Assembly (NCBI GenBank): GCA_023055505.1
Contig: JALIRH010000018.1
Location: 13,059,646 to 13,123,645 of the forward strand
Origin: Callipepla californica brunnescens
Taxonomy: Eukaryota; Chordata; Aves; Galliformes; Odontophoridae
Reading direction: 5' to 3'
DNA: 64,000 nt
In this document: positions 1 to 11,550 of the stretch, one piece after another
Layout: each line of letters begins with the position of its first letter
Numbering within the stretch: position 1 is the stretch's first letter
Position numbers and translations under genes: made by a program
Notes under the pieces: generated by a model
Told to the model about the DNA's origin: nothing
The model's input: only the letters and a program-made list of their open reading frames with translations
The model's database searches: none

Positions 1-2052
1 TATAATCAATAAACTTTACCAAAAATAAATAAATTTTCAATTTAGTCAATAAAATTTCACAATAAAATTTCAAATCTGCAAAGTGAAATTAAAAGAGAAC
101 TTCACACTGTTTCTGAAGCTTTCAAGGTACATAAAATAACAGCAGAAAAAAAAATAAACTTCAACTATTCAGACTTCCTGACTTTATGAAAACAAAGCTA
201 TTTGTTGACTGATACGTTTCATCAGATACAATTCCATTATTTACTATCAGGAAAGTTAAGAGGGTAACCTAATTCCTGGAGTGTGTCCCTATCTTTTCCT
301 GTTAACAGTAACTCATCCAATAGATCTGAATCTTGAGGAAAGTTCTTGAAGTCTCACAGAAAATAGGCTTCTTCTTTCCATTCCAGTTTCTCTATCATGT
401 CTCCTGTGGGTGTTGCTCATGCTTGCTTCTCTTTTCAACATTATTTGATCCTTGCAAAGTTCCATCTTGTTTATATCTGGCTGTAAAAAATGAGGACTGA
501 TATCTGGAGCCTGAGAAAAGAAGGACTAGTGGCTCATTCATATTCCTACCAGATAACTTACAATTGGTTGTGATGAGTTCAGTGACGTGCCATGCACTGA
601 AACTGTAACAGATCTTGATTATAAAAGATAAAATCCAGGGCTGCAAACTGCAGTTTATTCACAAGTGGCCCAAGTCACCCCACAGACACCATGCACACAA
701 GACAGTCACCGGTGCCCCTGTTCAGTGAACCCAACATCTGGTGGAGAAGACTAGCCCTCCATTCACACAGCAGAGGCTGGCATTTGTTGAGCTATGTAGT
801 ATGGTCAAGATGGATATGGATCTGGTGACTTGGGATGTAGCCTTAAGATGTGGCAAATCTGTGAGATAAGAGGTGATAGAGAATCAGAGCTTGCATTTTT
901 TCTCCAGGGCAGCTCTCTGTAGAGAGGTGAAGGGGCAGTGGTTGTACTGCTAGCGTTATCAGAACCTAAAGAACATCAAAGATAACAGGAATGATCTGCT
1001 GGAGAAGAAAAGAAACTAGCTGTGGTATGGAGGTCACATAAACCTGAACACAGACAGCAGTAACAACCTGAATAGGCAGAGGTCAAGTATTTCAAGCTGT
1101 GATGAAAAACACTGATTGTACACATGCTTCTATGCCCTGTATTACTATATGCATAAATGTAAAATATCACTGATGGAAACAAACAACTCATGCTTTTGTC
1201 ACACCTAGTATCCTCCCTTGAGAGTTAGCTGTGATTTAGATATAACTGCCTGTTCTTCATGTAAAATGAAAAAAAATCCTCTCTGTTGACAGCCAGATAA
1301 TTTTACCTGGATCAGTAGCAGCAAGAAGGCTTCAAAATTAGATGAAGACTCCATCGTCTTTGCATTTGTCATAGTGAAGATGGTAGAGCCTACACAATAA
1401 ATAATTAATGATGATTTGAATGAAGAGTGAGGATGCATTGGAAAATAATCATGATTCATTTTATTTTCTTTTAGAGAAAGTTATTACACTACACAGCCCT
1501 GAAGGGAAACTCAGAGGAAGGGAACAGCTGTTAGGCCTTTATACAATCACCCTAACGACCTGCTAGGTAAGCCTTTGGAAGAGTGATGGGTGGAGGAAAT
1601 AGTTGCAACCTTGTATGGGAAGATCTTGTTGTGAGAGAAAACTAAGACAAGGAAATGATATCAGCGTTTGTCTCATAAATACAAAAGTTATGACTTTCCT
1701 AGTATGCGCCACAAAGCCAGCTCTTAATAAGACACACAGACTTGCCTCAGCTGTAGTACTGAACCTATAATAAGAAACTACACCGCTAGAAGTCAAGCTA
1801 GCTGAGATGTCATGTTAACACTAATCCTAGCTCCTTGGAGAACAAGAGCAAAAGAACATGATCAGAGCTTCGTGTAAGCAGTGTAATGAATATATGCTGG
1901 CAAGGGAAGAGTTTCTGTTTTTTAAGAACTTTAACAATGTTGTTCACCTGAAGCTCACAACTGCAGCTAGACTGAGCCTAGCTGTGACGAGTGCCACTGT
2001 TGGCTGAGGAATCTAACCTATTAGTGCTTGTTACAGATGGATCCAACTCATG
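1..2052. other. Non-coding, AT-rich single-copy DNA
   Basis: The first 80 bases contain loose CAATAAAATTTCA repeats. The rest has only short frames (up to 84 codons) without recognisable motifs or splice context. No repeat family was recognised. Confidence 0.6.
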
Positions 2053-2475
2053 GATCACAGAATGATAGTTTGGAAAAGACCTCCAAGATCACTAGTCCAG
2101 CCATTCACCTACTATTAATATTTCTCCACTAAACTATGTCCCTTGGTAAAACATCTAGATGTTTCTTGAACACCTAAGGGACCACTTCCCTGGGCAGCCT
2201 GTTCCAGTGCCTTGTCACTCTTTTGGAGGAGAAATTTTTCCTAATATCCAATTGGAACCTCCCCTGGGGCAACTTGAGACCATTCCCTCTAGTCATATTG
2301 TTAGTTACATGGGGTTAGAGGCTGACCCCCACCTCACCACAAACTCATTTCAGGTCACTGTAGAGAGCTATGATGTACACATTCTTCTGTGTTCAATCTT
2401 TGAATCTGGCATTGTCCTTTCATCAGCTTTACAAGCACAGCTCAGTTTGGTATTTAGTAACCTCACAATTGTTTG
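2053..2475 (-). mobile_element. CR1 LINE fragment, minus orientation, internally deleted
   Basis: The plus strand reads as the reverse complement of a CR1 3' end: an ATCACAGAATGATAG start, GGAAAAGACCTCCAAGATC, CCTGGGCAGCCTGTTCCAGTG, then the CCCACCTCACCACAAACTC block, clear to about 2378. From about 2430 to 2475 the reverse complement resembles the RT segment around the Asp-Asp motif (ACCAAACTGAGCTGTG), so a large internal part of ORF2 and 3' UTR appears deleted. A 121-codon ORF here (2159-2524) is antisense LINE sequence, not a gene. Confidence 0.85.
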
Positions 2476-4306
2476 GTTATCTAGACTGCAATCACTGAAA
2501 ACAATGATGAAATCAGATAGTTAATAAAAATAAGTGGTCAAATCATCTTTTTGGAGAATTGAAGTTCCAAGAAATAGACCCATGAGGAAATGAAGAACAG
2601 CAAATGTTTGTTGATAATATTTTCCTCCATCTTCTCCCCACCTCAGTTTTTAAAACAGCAACAGCATTAGCTTCCCATTACCATCCTGCTGAATCATTCT
2701 TCTTATTAATTCCTGACTCATTTTCTTCTAAACCATGCCAAAATTTAACCCAGAGTGATATTTTGTGTCGAGGCAGCAAATAAAATATCATCAGGGGAAG
2801 AGGACTTTAGCATGCAAAGGAGCGTTTACAGTGCTGTTTGCCTCTCCAGGGATGTCTTTGAGTGGTAGCTGCCCTGATCCTGCTCTATGCAGTGGATATT
2901 TAATGAAAAAAATTATAAGCAGAAGAAACACTTTGTCCATTATTCAGACTCTGCTTTTCAAACTGTAACTGGCTTGATGTCAAAGTCTCACAGTTCTTTC
3001 TTCCAAAATTAGCTTTCCCGATCTTATAAAACACACCTGCTTCCAAGCAATGGGGAAGTTTTAAAATCTGTTCCAGCTCCAACAGAAGAAAACATATCTC
3101 GGTCACTGCGCACATTATAACTTACTACTCTAATTATTGTCATAGGTAAAGGTTTGCTAAATCTATTAGCACTATTTTCTTTCTGCCTCTCTTCTCTACC
3201 TTCAACTAGGAATAATATATAGTGATGCCTCTTCCTAACTGACCTCAGTTCATATTCTGTATTTTAATAACACTTTGAAATGAAATTTCTGGAAACACAG
3301 TCCTTTCAACTCTCCCAACTTCTCATATCTTTGCTCTTTTCTTCTTATTTTACAGCTATATTGATGGTATTACATATAAGGAAGCAGAGTCATGGAATGT
3401 TGGAGATGTGAGATTCTGGAGACATCCAGGAAATAAAGTAGAAGGTCAGTCATGGACTTTCAGCATGTGCCAGGAAAGGAAAGGAACTGGGGGCTAACAA
3501 AAGGAAAATTAGAAATGCTTCCTAACATTAACGGAGCATTTCTTATACAGACCTATTTGTATGTTGGAAACCTAAGAAGAAAATACACCAGTGATTACTC
3601 CTTTATCTGACTTTGCTGAAAAGCAAATCTGAAGACTAGTCAACCATCTCTGTTGTCCATATGACTACACTATTCTTCCCTCCCAGTGGTTTGATTTTCA
3701 AAGACTGTTTTCTGACTTGAATGGCTCAGGGTTGATCTTTGTGCATGGGAGGGATTTTAGAGTTACAGTAGTGTTGTTTGGGTTCTTATTTACACCACTT
3801 GTTTGACTTCAGGGGTCTTACTTGTATAACTGTCTGTACATCTAACCATACTGAGTTTTGTTTTATTTCTTGTTCCCCCTTTTGCCAAAAGCCTTTGAGG
3901 ATTCCTAGTGGTTCCCCGTGTGCAGAGCAGCTAATGGAAAAGTATTCAAAAGATACTTGATGATTCCTTGAGAAATTAGGCAGACATGTCAGATGCAAAC
4001 AGTTAAGAAAAAGCATCCCACAATAGGAAACCTCAAGAATATTCCCAGGTCTTGAGATATTTGTTGTTGTTGTTGTTGTTGTTGAAACACACATGCCATG
4101 TTGACATTGCAATTAATGGGAAAAACATCAATTCCTATATCCATCTTTCAGTCTCTTAAAATGGAAGTCTCCTAACAACTGTTGTTGTTTTGCAAGATTA
4201 GGGAAAAGTCAATTTTCAGAGTTGTTGCTTTCTAATGCTTTGTTGATGTTGTTTGCTTTTCCTAGCCCCTTGAATACCAACAGGTGAGCTTATTTTTAAA
4301 TAAATA
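2476..4306. other. Non-coding stretch between CR1 copies
   Basis: AT-rich unique sequence apart from the TTG repeat at 4061. The 108-codon minus frame at 3786-4112 gets its threonine run from that repeat and is not supported as a gene. Confidence 0.6.
4061..4084 (+). repeat. (TTG)8 microsatellite
   Basis: Eight uninterrupted TTG units follow GAGATA. Confidence 0.97.
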
Positions 4307-4712
4307 ATAGAACTATAGAATCACAAAATCCTTAAGTTGGAAGGAAGCACTAAAGGTCATCTAGTCCGACTCCCTTGCAGTGGACAGGGACATCCACAGC
4401 TAGATCAGGTTGCTCGGAGCCTGGTCCAGCCTGGGACAGAGCTTTTGTCATATCTCTAGGCAGCCTGTTCCAATGCCTCACCACTCTCACTATAAAAGAC
4501 TTTTTCCTTATATCCACCCTAAATCTCCTCTCTTTAAGTTTGAAATAATTTCTCCTTTTCCTATCACCACAGACCCTGCTAAAGAGTTTGTCCCCTTCTT
4601 TCCTCTAGTTCTCCTTTAGATACTGAAAGGTTGCTCTCAGGTCTCCCTGGAGCCTTCTCCTCCCCATGCTAAACAGCCCCAGCTCTTTCAGCCTGTCAAG
4701 GAAGCACTTGTT
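4307..4712 (-). mobile_element. CR1 LINE 3' fragment, minus orientation
   Basis: A typical reverse-complement CR1 end: ATAGAATCACAAAATC, TTGGAAGGAAGCACTAAAGG, GATCAGGTTGCTCGGAGCC, AGGCAGCCTGTTCCAATGCC and the CTTTCAGCCTGTCAAGGAAG block. It is 5'-truncated, as most CR1 copies are, and diverged by many point changes and small indels. Confidence 0.92.
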
Positions 4713-4763
4713 TAAGTTTTTCTTCATGGTCATTATCATTTAAGTTTTTCTTCAATGGTCATT
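4711..4763 (+). repeat. Imperfect tandem duplication, about 25 bp x 2
   Basis: TTTAAGTTTTTCTTC followed by ATGGTCATT occurs twice, separated by four bases; the second copy has one extra A. It abuts the truncated 5' end of the CR1 copy just before it. Confidence 0.85.
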
Positions 4764-7700
4764 TCTCCTTCCCTCTCTTCCCAATTGCTGTATCCTAAGT
4801 TACATAAGAGACAGAGCAGCTGCTGGAGACTGCAGCTCAGCTTTGTATTTACAGAAGGAGCTAAGGAAAATAATCCTAGAAAATCTAGGTTTTTGGGGGT
4901 CTTGCAGTTTACATACAGTGTCTGGATAAATACCTTTAAGAATGAAGGAGCTGCGTTTTTGTGTGCTATGAAGGCATCTCCTGGACTACAGTTTTCTGAG
5001 CATGGGTTAGCGGAGCAGTAGTGAGTATACTGTGCCTGCACCTCACCCTGAAACCCTTCTGAGCCCAGACATCTGGCATTCTGTGTAGTGGTATGTACTC
5101 CGGTGCCAAGAGGTCCAGACAAGTGTGGATGATGATGCACTTACAGGCACACACAAAGTCCTTGAGGTCATGTTCAAAGATCAGGTGGAACAGAAAAAAA
5201 TGCACATCTTCTTTTAATCTTCTAACCTGGAATTATGCTGGGTCTGTCATGCGGCTTGAGAGCTAGACATGTGCAGTACAGAAAAGTGAAGGGGAGCCTC
5301 ACATCATAGAAATGTAACAGTTTTGCCACTGGGAAGAGAAAACTCCTGAGGCTGAGGAAGTGTTAGAAACAAGAAGTCAAGCACCCTTCTCCATTATTAT
5401 TATATCTCCAAAGGAAAGAACACATGTAATAGCGGCAAGAAAATTTTGCTTGCGATTTTCTTTCCCTCCAGCTTGTTCAGCAGCAAGAGCAAAATCGTAG
5501 CTCAGCAATAGATGCTGAACTTATGCCAGAGGCAAGATATTATTCAGAAGGATTCTCTGTAAGTGAAGAAAAACAAAACAAAACAAAAACAGAAGAGATC
5601 AGCTATCATGTGATGATGAGCAAAGCTTATTCACGACCTTGGAAGCAGAACTTTCCAACCCAGTTTGGTGTGCGAAGAACTGGGAATATTATTTTTCCCC
5701 CATAACCTGTCATTGCTGCCAAAGATGGAAACTGTCATTTCATTCTGATTTTGCAACATTTTGGAGTAGTCGATAAGCAAAACACGTAAAGCTGAGTAGG
5801 AAGATTTACTCATCTGGTTTTAGTTATATCCACATAGAGTGCCATCTAGGGGTAACACTGAACAACACTTTGAGGGTGAAAGCTCTGTTCCATTAAAAAT
5901 TGAAAATATTTCACCTGTAGGACGCACTGTGATCTTCATAGAGACCCTGAGTGTACTGACTGAAGTGGCTTTAAAACTGTAGGAAAAGAGGTTGGCAAGA
6001 GTCTGCAGCATACAAAGGAATTAGGTTCAGAAAACCTTCATTCCCTCCCTGCAGATAATTACAAGCTCTTTACATCCAAGTCCTGTCATGCCATCAGAAT
6101 GACTGGAATTTGTAATTCAACTTAATGTTCAACTAGCTTTCTTTTCATAACTTGGCTTTTGAAAGAGCATGGGAAAAGCTGTGAGCTTTAAAATCTGAAC
6201 TCACGAATGTGATGATTAACACTAATTAGTCAATTAGCTTTCTTTGATTCTCTGAAATCTATTATTCTCACAAACGTGTGAGGATATTAGCAACCATATT
6301 TCATAAATATTTAATAATACAAGCACTGATGAAAATAAAATCAGTGTTGGCATACGCATTGATATTCTTTCGTCATTCAGCAAGCATTTTCACATAAAAT
6401 CACACAATTTCAGCACAGCAGTGACAGTTCTTCATTTTTGTAAGCATAACTTATAAAAGGAGGGATGGGAATCAGTTACAGTTATGGGTAGAACACACAC
6501 AAAAAAAATGAGACAGAACTGTGATATTTGGGAAGCAATGAGTTGGTAGAAATTGAGATAATGCTTAATTGCAATTTAACATTTGCATTCATTCTAAAAC
6601 TTTGTGCCTATGGAACTGGAAAACTCAGAGTTAATGGCATCAGCGGGTGAAACTCTTCCCTTTTTCACCTCCTTCCACATAAATGTCAAAATGCACTGAT
6701 CTTTATAGGCCTCATTCTCATGCAATGCCACATATCATACATTTCAACTTTGTCCATACCTAAGCATATATAATACTGAAAGCCAAAGATGGTAATAGAT
6801 TTTAGTTTTATTTAAACTAAATAAAAGCAGGTGAAGTTGCACTGTGATTTATTTTTCCTTCAGAAGCTAGCACTCTAATGCAAGGTTTCCTTCCTCCTGT
6901 TTCCTGCTTTTAGTAGTGAGAAGGATTGTTATTTGGCAAGGAACATTTTCTGCTCTACCCTGTGCTAAACTGACAAATGTAGAAAAAGAGTGAAAATAGC
7001 AATAGAAGTGCAGTGATAATGCAGCCATTCCCTACTTTATTTTAGAGAACCATACAAATATGAACAAATCATGTGGTATAACATAAGATTATTTTCTACA
7101 GTATCAACATTATAAGGGAAATAAAAGCCTATAGATCTTTGGAAAATCAATTTTGCTTTCCATTCTGTTGTTCCAAGAATATTGTATTATGCACAACAAA
7201 ACTAGTAACTCCTGAAAACATATAGAAAGAAGGAAGGCCTTATTTTCCATACCAGACACAGAATAAATCATGATTTAATATTTCTGTAAAGAGTCTTCAG
7301 TCATTGTCTGACCAACAAGCTTTTTGCTTTGAGTTTTTTTCTCATGGAAGCATTCAAGTCTGAGCTCTGATGCACCTGCATGCAAAAGCAGGATGCTTCT
7401 TATTCACCTGGCATTAAACTGCAGTAAAGTAGTGTTTTAATCTAAGAGATTGTCATGGAAGAATACCACACGCGGCTAAGCCTTCTCTCCCTCAAGTATT
7501 TTAAGTCGTAATGCCAACATGGGAAATTGTGTTTGCCCAACATCTGTCAAGTTGCCAATAGCTGCTCTGAGTGGAAATCAAGAGATGCGAAGAACCTGAA
7601 CCAGGGCAAATCCCGCTCTGGGTGAGGGACCCGCACACTGTCGTCAAGTCCCTTTCTAATTAGCTCCAGCAGCCTCTGCGTCCATGCTTCAATTAGTACT

Positions 7701-8000
7701 TTGTAATTGTAATTTCACTCTAACCTTATTTCTGATCTCACATAATGCCTCAGGTTGGTTAAACTTTTTTTTCCTGTCAGCAGGGAGTTGGTAGCAGTGA
7801 GTTAGAAAGGCCCCCCAGACCTCCCCTGGCAGCTGCTGTTTCTGCTATGTGGAAACGAATGCTTCACCCTTCAGCTACAGCTAAATTAGAAATCTTTGAG
7901 CTCCTAATGATTTCCGATAGTTTGGCCTAATTGAATCTAAGTGCTTTTGCATTCAAACTAGAATATTTATCTGGGCTGAAGCTGGAGCTGTGACCCTGTC
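4764..8000. other. Non-coding stretch; right end resembles old conserved sequence
   Basis: No repeats beyond an AAAAC run, and no credible gene. From about 7480 the sequence lacks repeats and is dense in homeodomain-type TAATTG/CAATTA cores. The 134-codon frame at 4736-5140 overlaps other frames and shows no domain. Confidence 0.55.
5568..5592 (+). repeat. (AAAAC)n short repeat
   Basis: Four AAAAC-like units in a 25-bp stretch. Confidence 0.85.
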
Positions 8001-8032
8001 ATGCAGCCCCAGCAGCCCCAGCAGCCCCAGTG
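8001..8032 (+). repeat. Short CAGCCC-type tandem, three units
   Basis: CAGCCCCAG-like units repeat three times within 32 bp. Confidence 0.85.
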
Positions 8033-8209
8033 CCAACAGGCAGCTTCCCGTGGGTTGGGGGAGTATGACTCAGGAGTCAGCAGGGTGAGAGATGTGCTGA
8101 GGTCATGACAGCACTCAGCCAAAGCTGCCCGGGCTCTCCCATCTGGCTCTGCCAGAGATGTTGTAGAGGAAGGAACACACGACATTCGGGATCAACTCAT
8201 TCTCAGTCT

Positions 8210-8272
8210 TTATTATTATTATTATTATTGCTATTACTATTCTTATTTTTACTATTTATTTATTTATTTTTA
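8210..8272 (+). repeat. Compound (ATT)n / (TTTA)n microsatellite
   Basis: A pure TAT/ATT run of about seven units is followed by an interrupted ATT-like stretch and then about five TTTA units. The poly-Leu/Phe run in an overlapping 126-codon frame is an artefact of this repeat. Confidence 0.95.
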
Positions 8273-11200
8273 CAAATTCTGCTTTTCTCTGTAACACCGA
8301 GGCAGGAACAAGCAACATTTGCATCACGCCTCTATTCAGAAGCCTCTTCTAAGAGCACCATACATGCTCTGTGCAGCATCTGTTACCGATCTATTAATAA
8401 TCACAATAGTAGCATTAGTATTACTATCGAGCACAAAAACAGAATACCAACCCATAATCTTATCCCCAAGCTAAGAATGATATGATTGATGGTATGAATA
8501 GTATCTAATAATCATCTGGCGGCTAAAATTATATCCCAACAAACTAAATAGACTTGTTTCTTTTACTTTAAAGACTAAGTCTAATTAGGAGTAGTCCTGA
8601 TGAATCCAGGAGGTTGAAAGGGCTGTTGTGCACTCCAAGTAAATTAGACTCTGGGGCACTAACATTTAAATTTCACCATTTGTGACTTTCTAAACTATAC
8701 TCCCAAAGTAAAGATCATTGCAATATAGGAAAAAGGAAATGCATTTACAAAAGAAGAGCTATTTTCATCAAAATGAAAAACACACTCTTACGATCACTTG
8801 GTTTAATCCTATGCTCCATTAGCAGGAAAATTTTCCACTGAAGTCAGCACAGAATTTACTTTCATTAGAGAACTGTGTATTCTGTAGCAACATCTCATTT
8901 TGCTATCAGTAAAATCAGTGGGAAGCATGCTTCAGAAGGTAATGGTAGAAAAATGAAATGTTCTGCAGTGTTTTATAATGTGCTATAGCAGCAGCAAGAG
9001 AACTGTCGATCTCAGAAATTGTGGAGGTGCACATCAAAGGACAGATTTGCTTCTGGTAAAGAAATGCATGGGGGTGGGCCTGGAATTTAAAAAGCCCCTC
9101 AGAGTAACCCACACAGCAGCATGGGAGGAAGGCAGACCTCCACGCCTTACGTGTTTTGATAATCCCCATGAGGACGAATCACCTGATCCACACTACGACT
9201 TTAGTGCTCCAGGTAACCTCAATATGCATTCAGTGCAGCATCTCATTTTTGCTATTTTTAAACTTTTCTTATGCTTTTTCCTCCATTTTACTTCCCCAGA
9301 AATTTCTCAGAAACTGCTGGAGTCTTTTTATTTTCTAAATGAAAGTTGTTTCATTTGACCAGGCAGCAATATTCTTTTGATTTTTAATTTGCCAGGAAGC
9401 AAGAGAATCTTCCATTTGATCCAAAAGGGATTCATTTGCTTTTTTCCTACTCCGGACTCTTTCATCCATGCTCAGCAAAGCTCATAGATGACCTTCTGAA
9501 ATGCAAGTTAGTTTTGGCAATTAGAGACAGCTTGTAGCCAGACAACCTCTATTCAGTCCCCATGGGACAGTGCATAGAACTGCTGTGCTATTTTGTGTAA
9601 CACCCCAGAGCTCTCCAACAGATATTCACAACCTGCACGTGAAGAAGGGTGGTGCACAATTATCTCTGCATGAACTCACAGTATTGCCTTCGGGCTTAAG
9701 CCAGGGAAATAATTTAACTTCTCGTAGCATTGTTTTCGGCACGGCCAGTGCTCCTTAAATAATTGAGAAGATCAGCCCACAAATCTATCGGTTGAGAAGA
9801 AGTTAGAGATTAATTAACAGAAGACATGCATTGCCCCCAATATTGCTTTTAACCAGTTTTAATCACAAAGTACCTCCAGTTCCAATTTATGCAGAAAATG
9901 CGTATTTTTCATCTGAGCAGATACTGAAGCATTAATGTTTTCCACAAATAACTGGCAGAACGATCTATCAGTTGCTCGTGGTTTGTTGCAGACATTCACA
10001 AATGCTTGTAAATGCTACTTTATTATTGGGTGATTTTATAAAAATGATCAGTGATGTAAAAAGGAAAAGGTATTATTACAAATAAATGTAGGCAATTTAT
10101 TCTTCAGTTTGAAGCGTCACTTACCAGTAAAGGTTCAGCCCTCCAAAAGGCTGAAGGCATAAGAATTCATCAGCTGAATAATGACTGAATACAACAGAAA
10201 TCACTTTTAAGTTTCCATGTAGTATCCAAATAGTTCTGTTTTTCCCCTGACTGCTGAAATCCCAACACGCTTATTGCCTGACCCTGAAGTACTTGGTAGC
10301 AGTTACACTGGTCTTGATGTTGAGGACACATCAGGCCTTACACGTTAACAGCAGAACGTTTGGGGGGCTTTTAGCATGGTTTTCGCCCCAGCAAAGTACC
10401 CCAGCAGTTCACAGGCAGGGTTCAAGTGCTGGCACTGGCCAAGGGTGGTTGTACACATACTCACCCTGCTCAGGTCCTGCGTGCAGGGTTTCATCTGTTT
10501 TCTGCCAGAGCATAATCCTGAGCTTGCTGAATGCACCAGTGCCAGGCAAGCTTAGATAACCTAGATAAGGCAATGGAGTGGCACAGTTACACTAACTTTC
10601 ACATCAATTAATCATCTGTGGATGAACAATCTATGCACAGATTAAAAACAAGTCTAGTCTTTACAATTCAGTTGTCTTGGTTCTATGATTCTATGACTTT
10701 ATGCTTGTATTAATTTCCTATCTTATTCAGCTATTACTGCACTCACTGATCTTAGACCCTCAGTAGAGCAAAAGCAGGTAAAAACATTACGGTGCCATAA
10801 ATCATCTTTTCTTTGAGATGCATGAAAACTGGTACCTTTAAATTGCTATTCACATTTTCCATTTGTTGTTCTTCTGTTGCTGCTCCACCCCAAAATACCC
10901 TGGTATCACACAGGAGATGCATAGATCAGGCAAACAATGCATACAGCGTAGTGAATAAAAACAAAAACACAAACACAGAGTGAAGGTAGAATCTGGGCAC
11001 AGAAAAGGCTCGAAGGGGAAAGCACTTTAAAGGCTGCCATAAAACACAGCAAAAAATCGGCTACAGTGAAGTAAAATCTATGGTAGGAATCACAAAAAAT
11101 GAATTCTGTGTTATCTGATACATCTATTCTAAACCATATAAGACTGTAACTGGGGCACCAAATCAGAATGTTAATGCAACCAAGCACACTGACTTTCCCA

Positions 11201-11353
11201 CAGAAACTTCCCCCCATCTCCCACCTGAGGAAGCATCTCTCAGGGTGAGCAGGACAAGAGCTCCTCAGGGTCTTGGGGAACCCATGAGCTTAGGGAGAGG
11301 GTTCAGACTGACCGTGATCCCTCACAGATCCAATGCTGCTGCTGGAATGATGT
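8273..11353. other. Non-coding single-copy stretch
   Basis: Frames up to 126 codons, but none with recognisable motifs. About 9700-10050 is unique AT-rich sequence with clustered ATTA cores. A possible CR1 tail is noted at 10676. Confidence 0.55.
10676..10703 (+). mobile_element. Possible very short CR1 3' tail
   Basis: TTGGTTCTATGATTCTATGAC matches the CR1 terminal octamer repeat (ATTCTATG)n in plus orientation, but the preceding body is not recognisable. It may be a severely truncated insertion or chance. Confidence 0.35.
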
Positions 11354-11550
11354 GCAGAATCACAGAATTGCAGGGGTTGAAAGGGACCTCTAGAAATCAT
11401 CAAGTCCAACCTCCCACTGAAGCAGGTTCCCTATGGCAGGTGATGCAGGTAGGCATCCAGACACATCTTGAAGATCTCCAGAAAGGAGACTCTACAGCCT
11501 GTCTGGGCAGCCTGTGCCAGTGCTCATTAAGGAGTGGAATGACTGAGAAG
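11354..11550 (-). mobile_element. CR1 LINE 3' fragment (F-like), minus orientation
   Basis: AGAATCACAGAATTGCAGGG, AAAGGGACCTCTAGAAATCA, GTCCAACCTCCCACTGAAGC and GGGCAGCCTGTGCCAGTGCT are characteristic. The layout matches the copies at 16692 and 50648 (inverted), which suggests one subfamily. Confidence 0.9.

Noticed and set aside
2159..2524. 121-codon plus-strand frame
   Set aside because: It is the antisense of a CR1 LINE fragment.
8105..8485. 126-codon frame with a Leu/Phe-rich stretch resembling a membrane segment
   Set aside because: The hydrophobic run is translated from the ATT/TTTA microsatellite.
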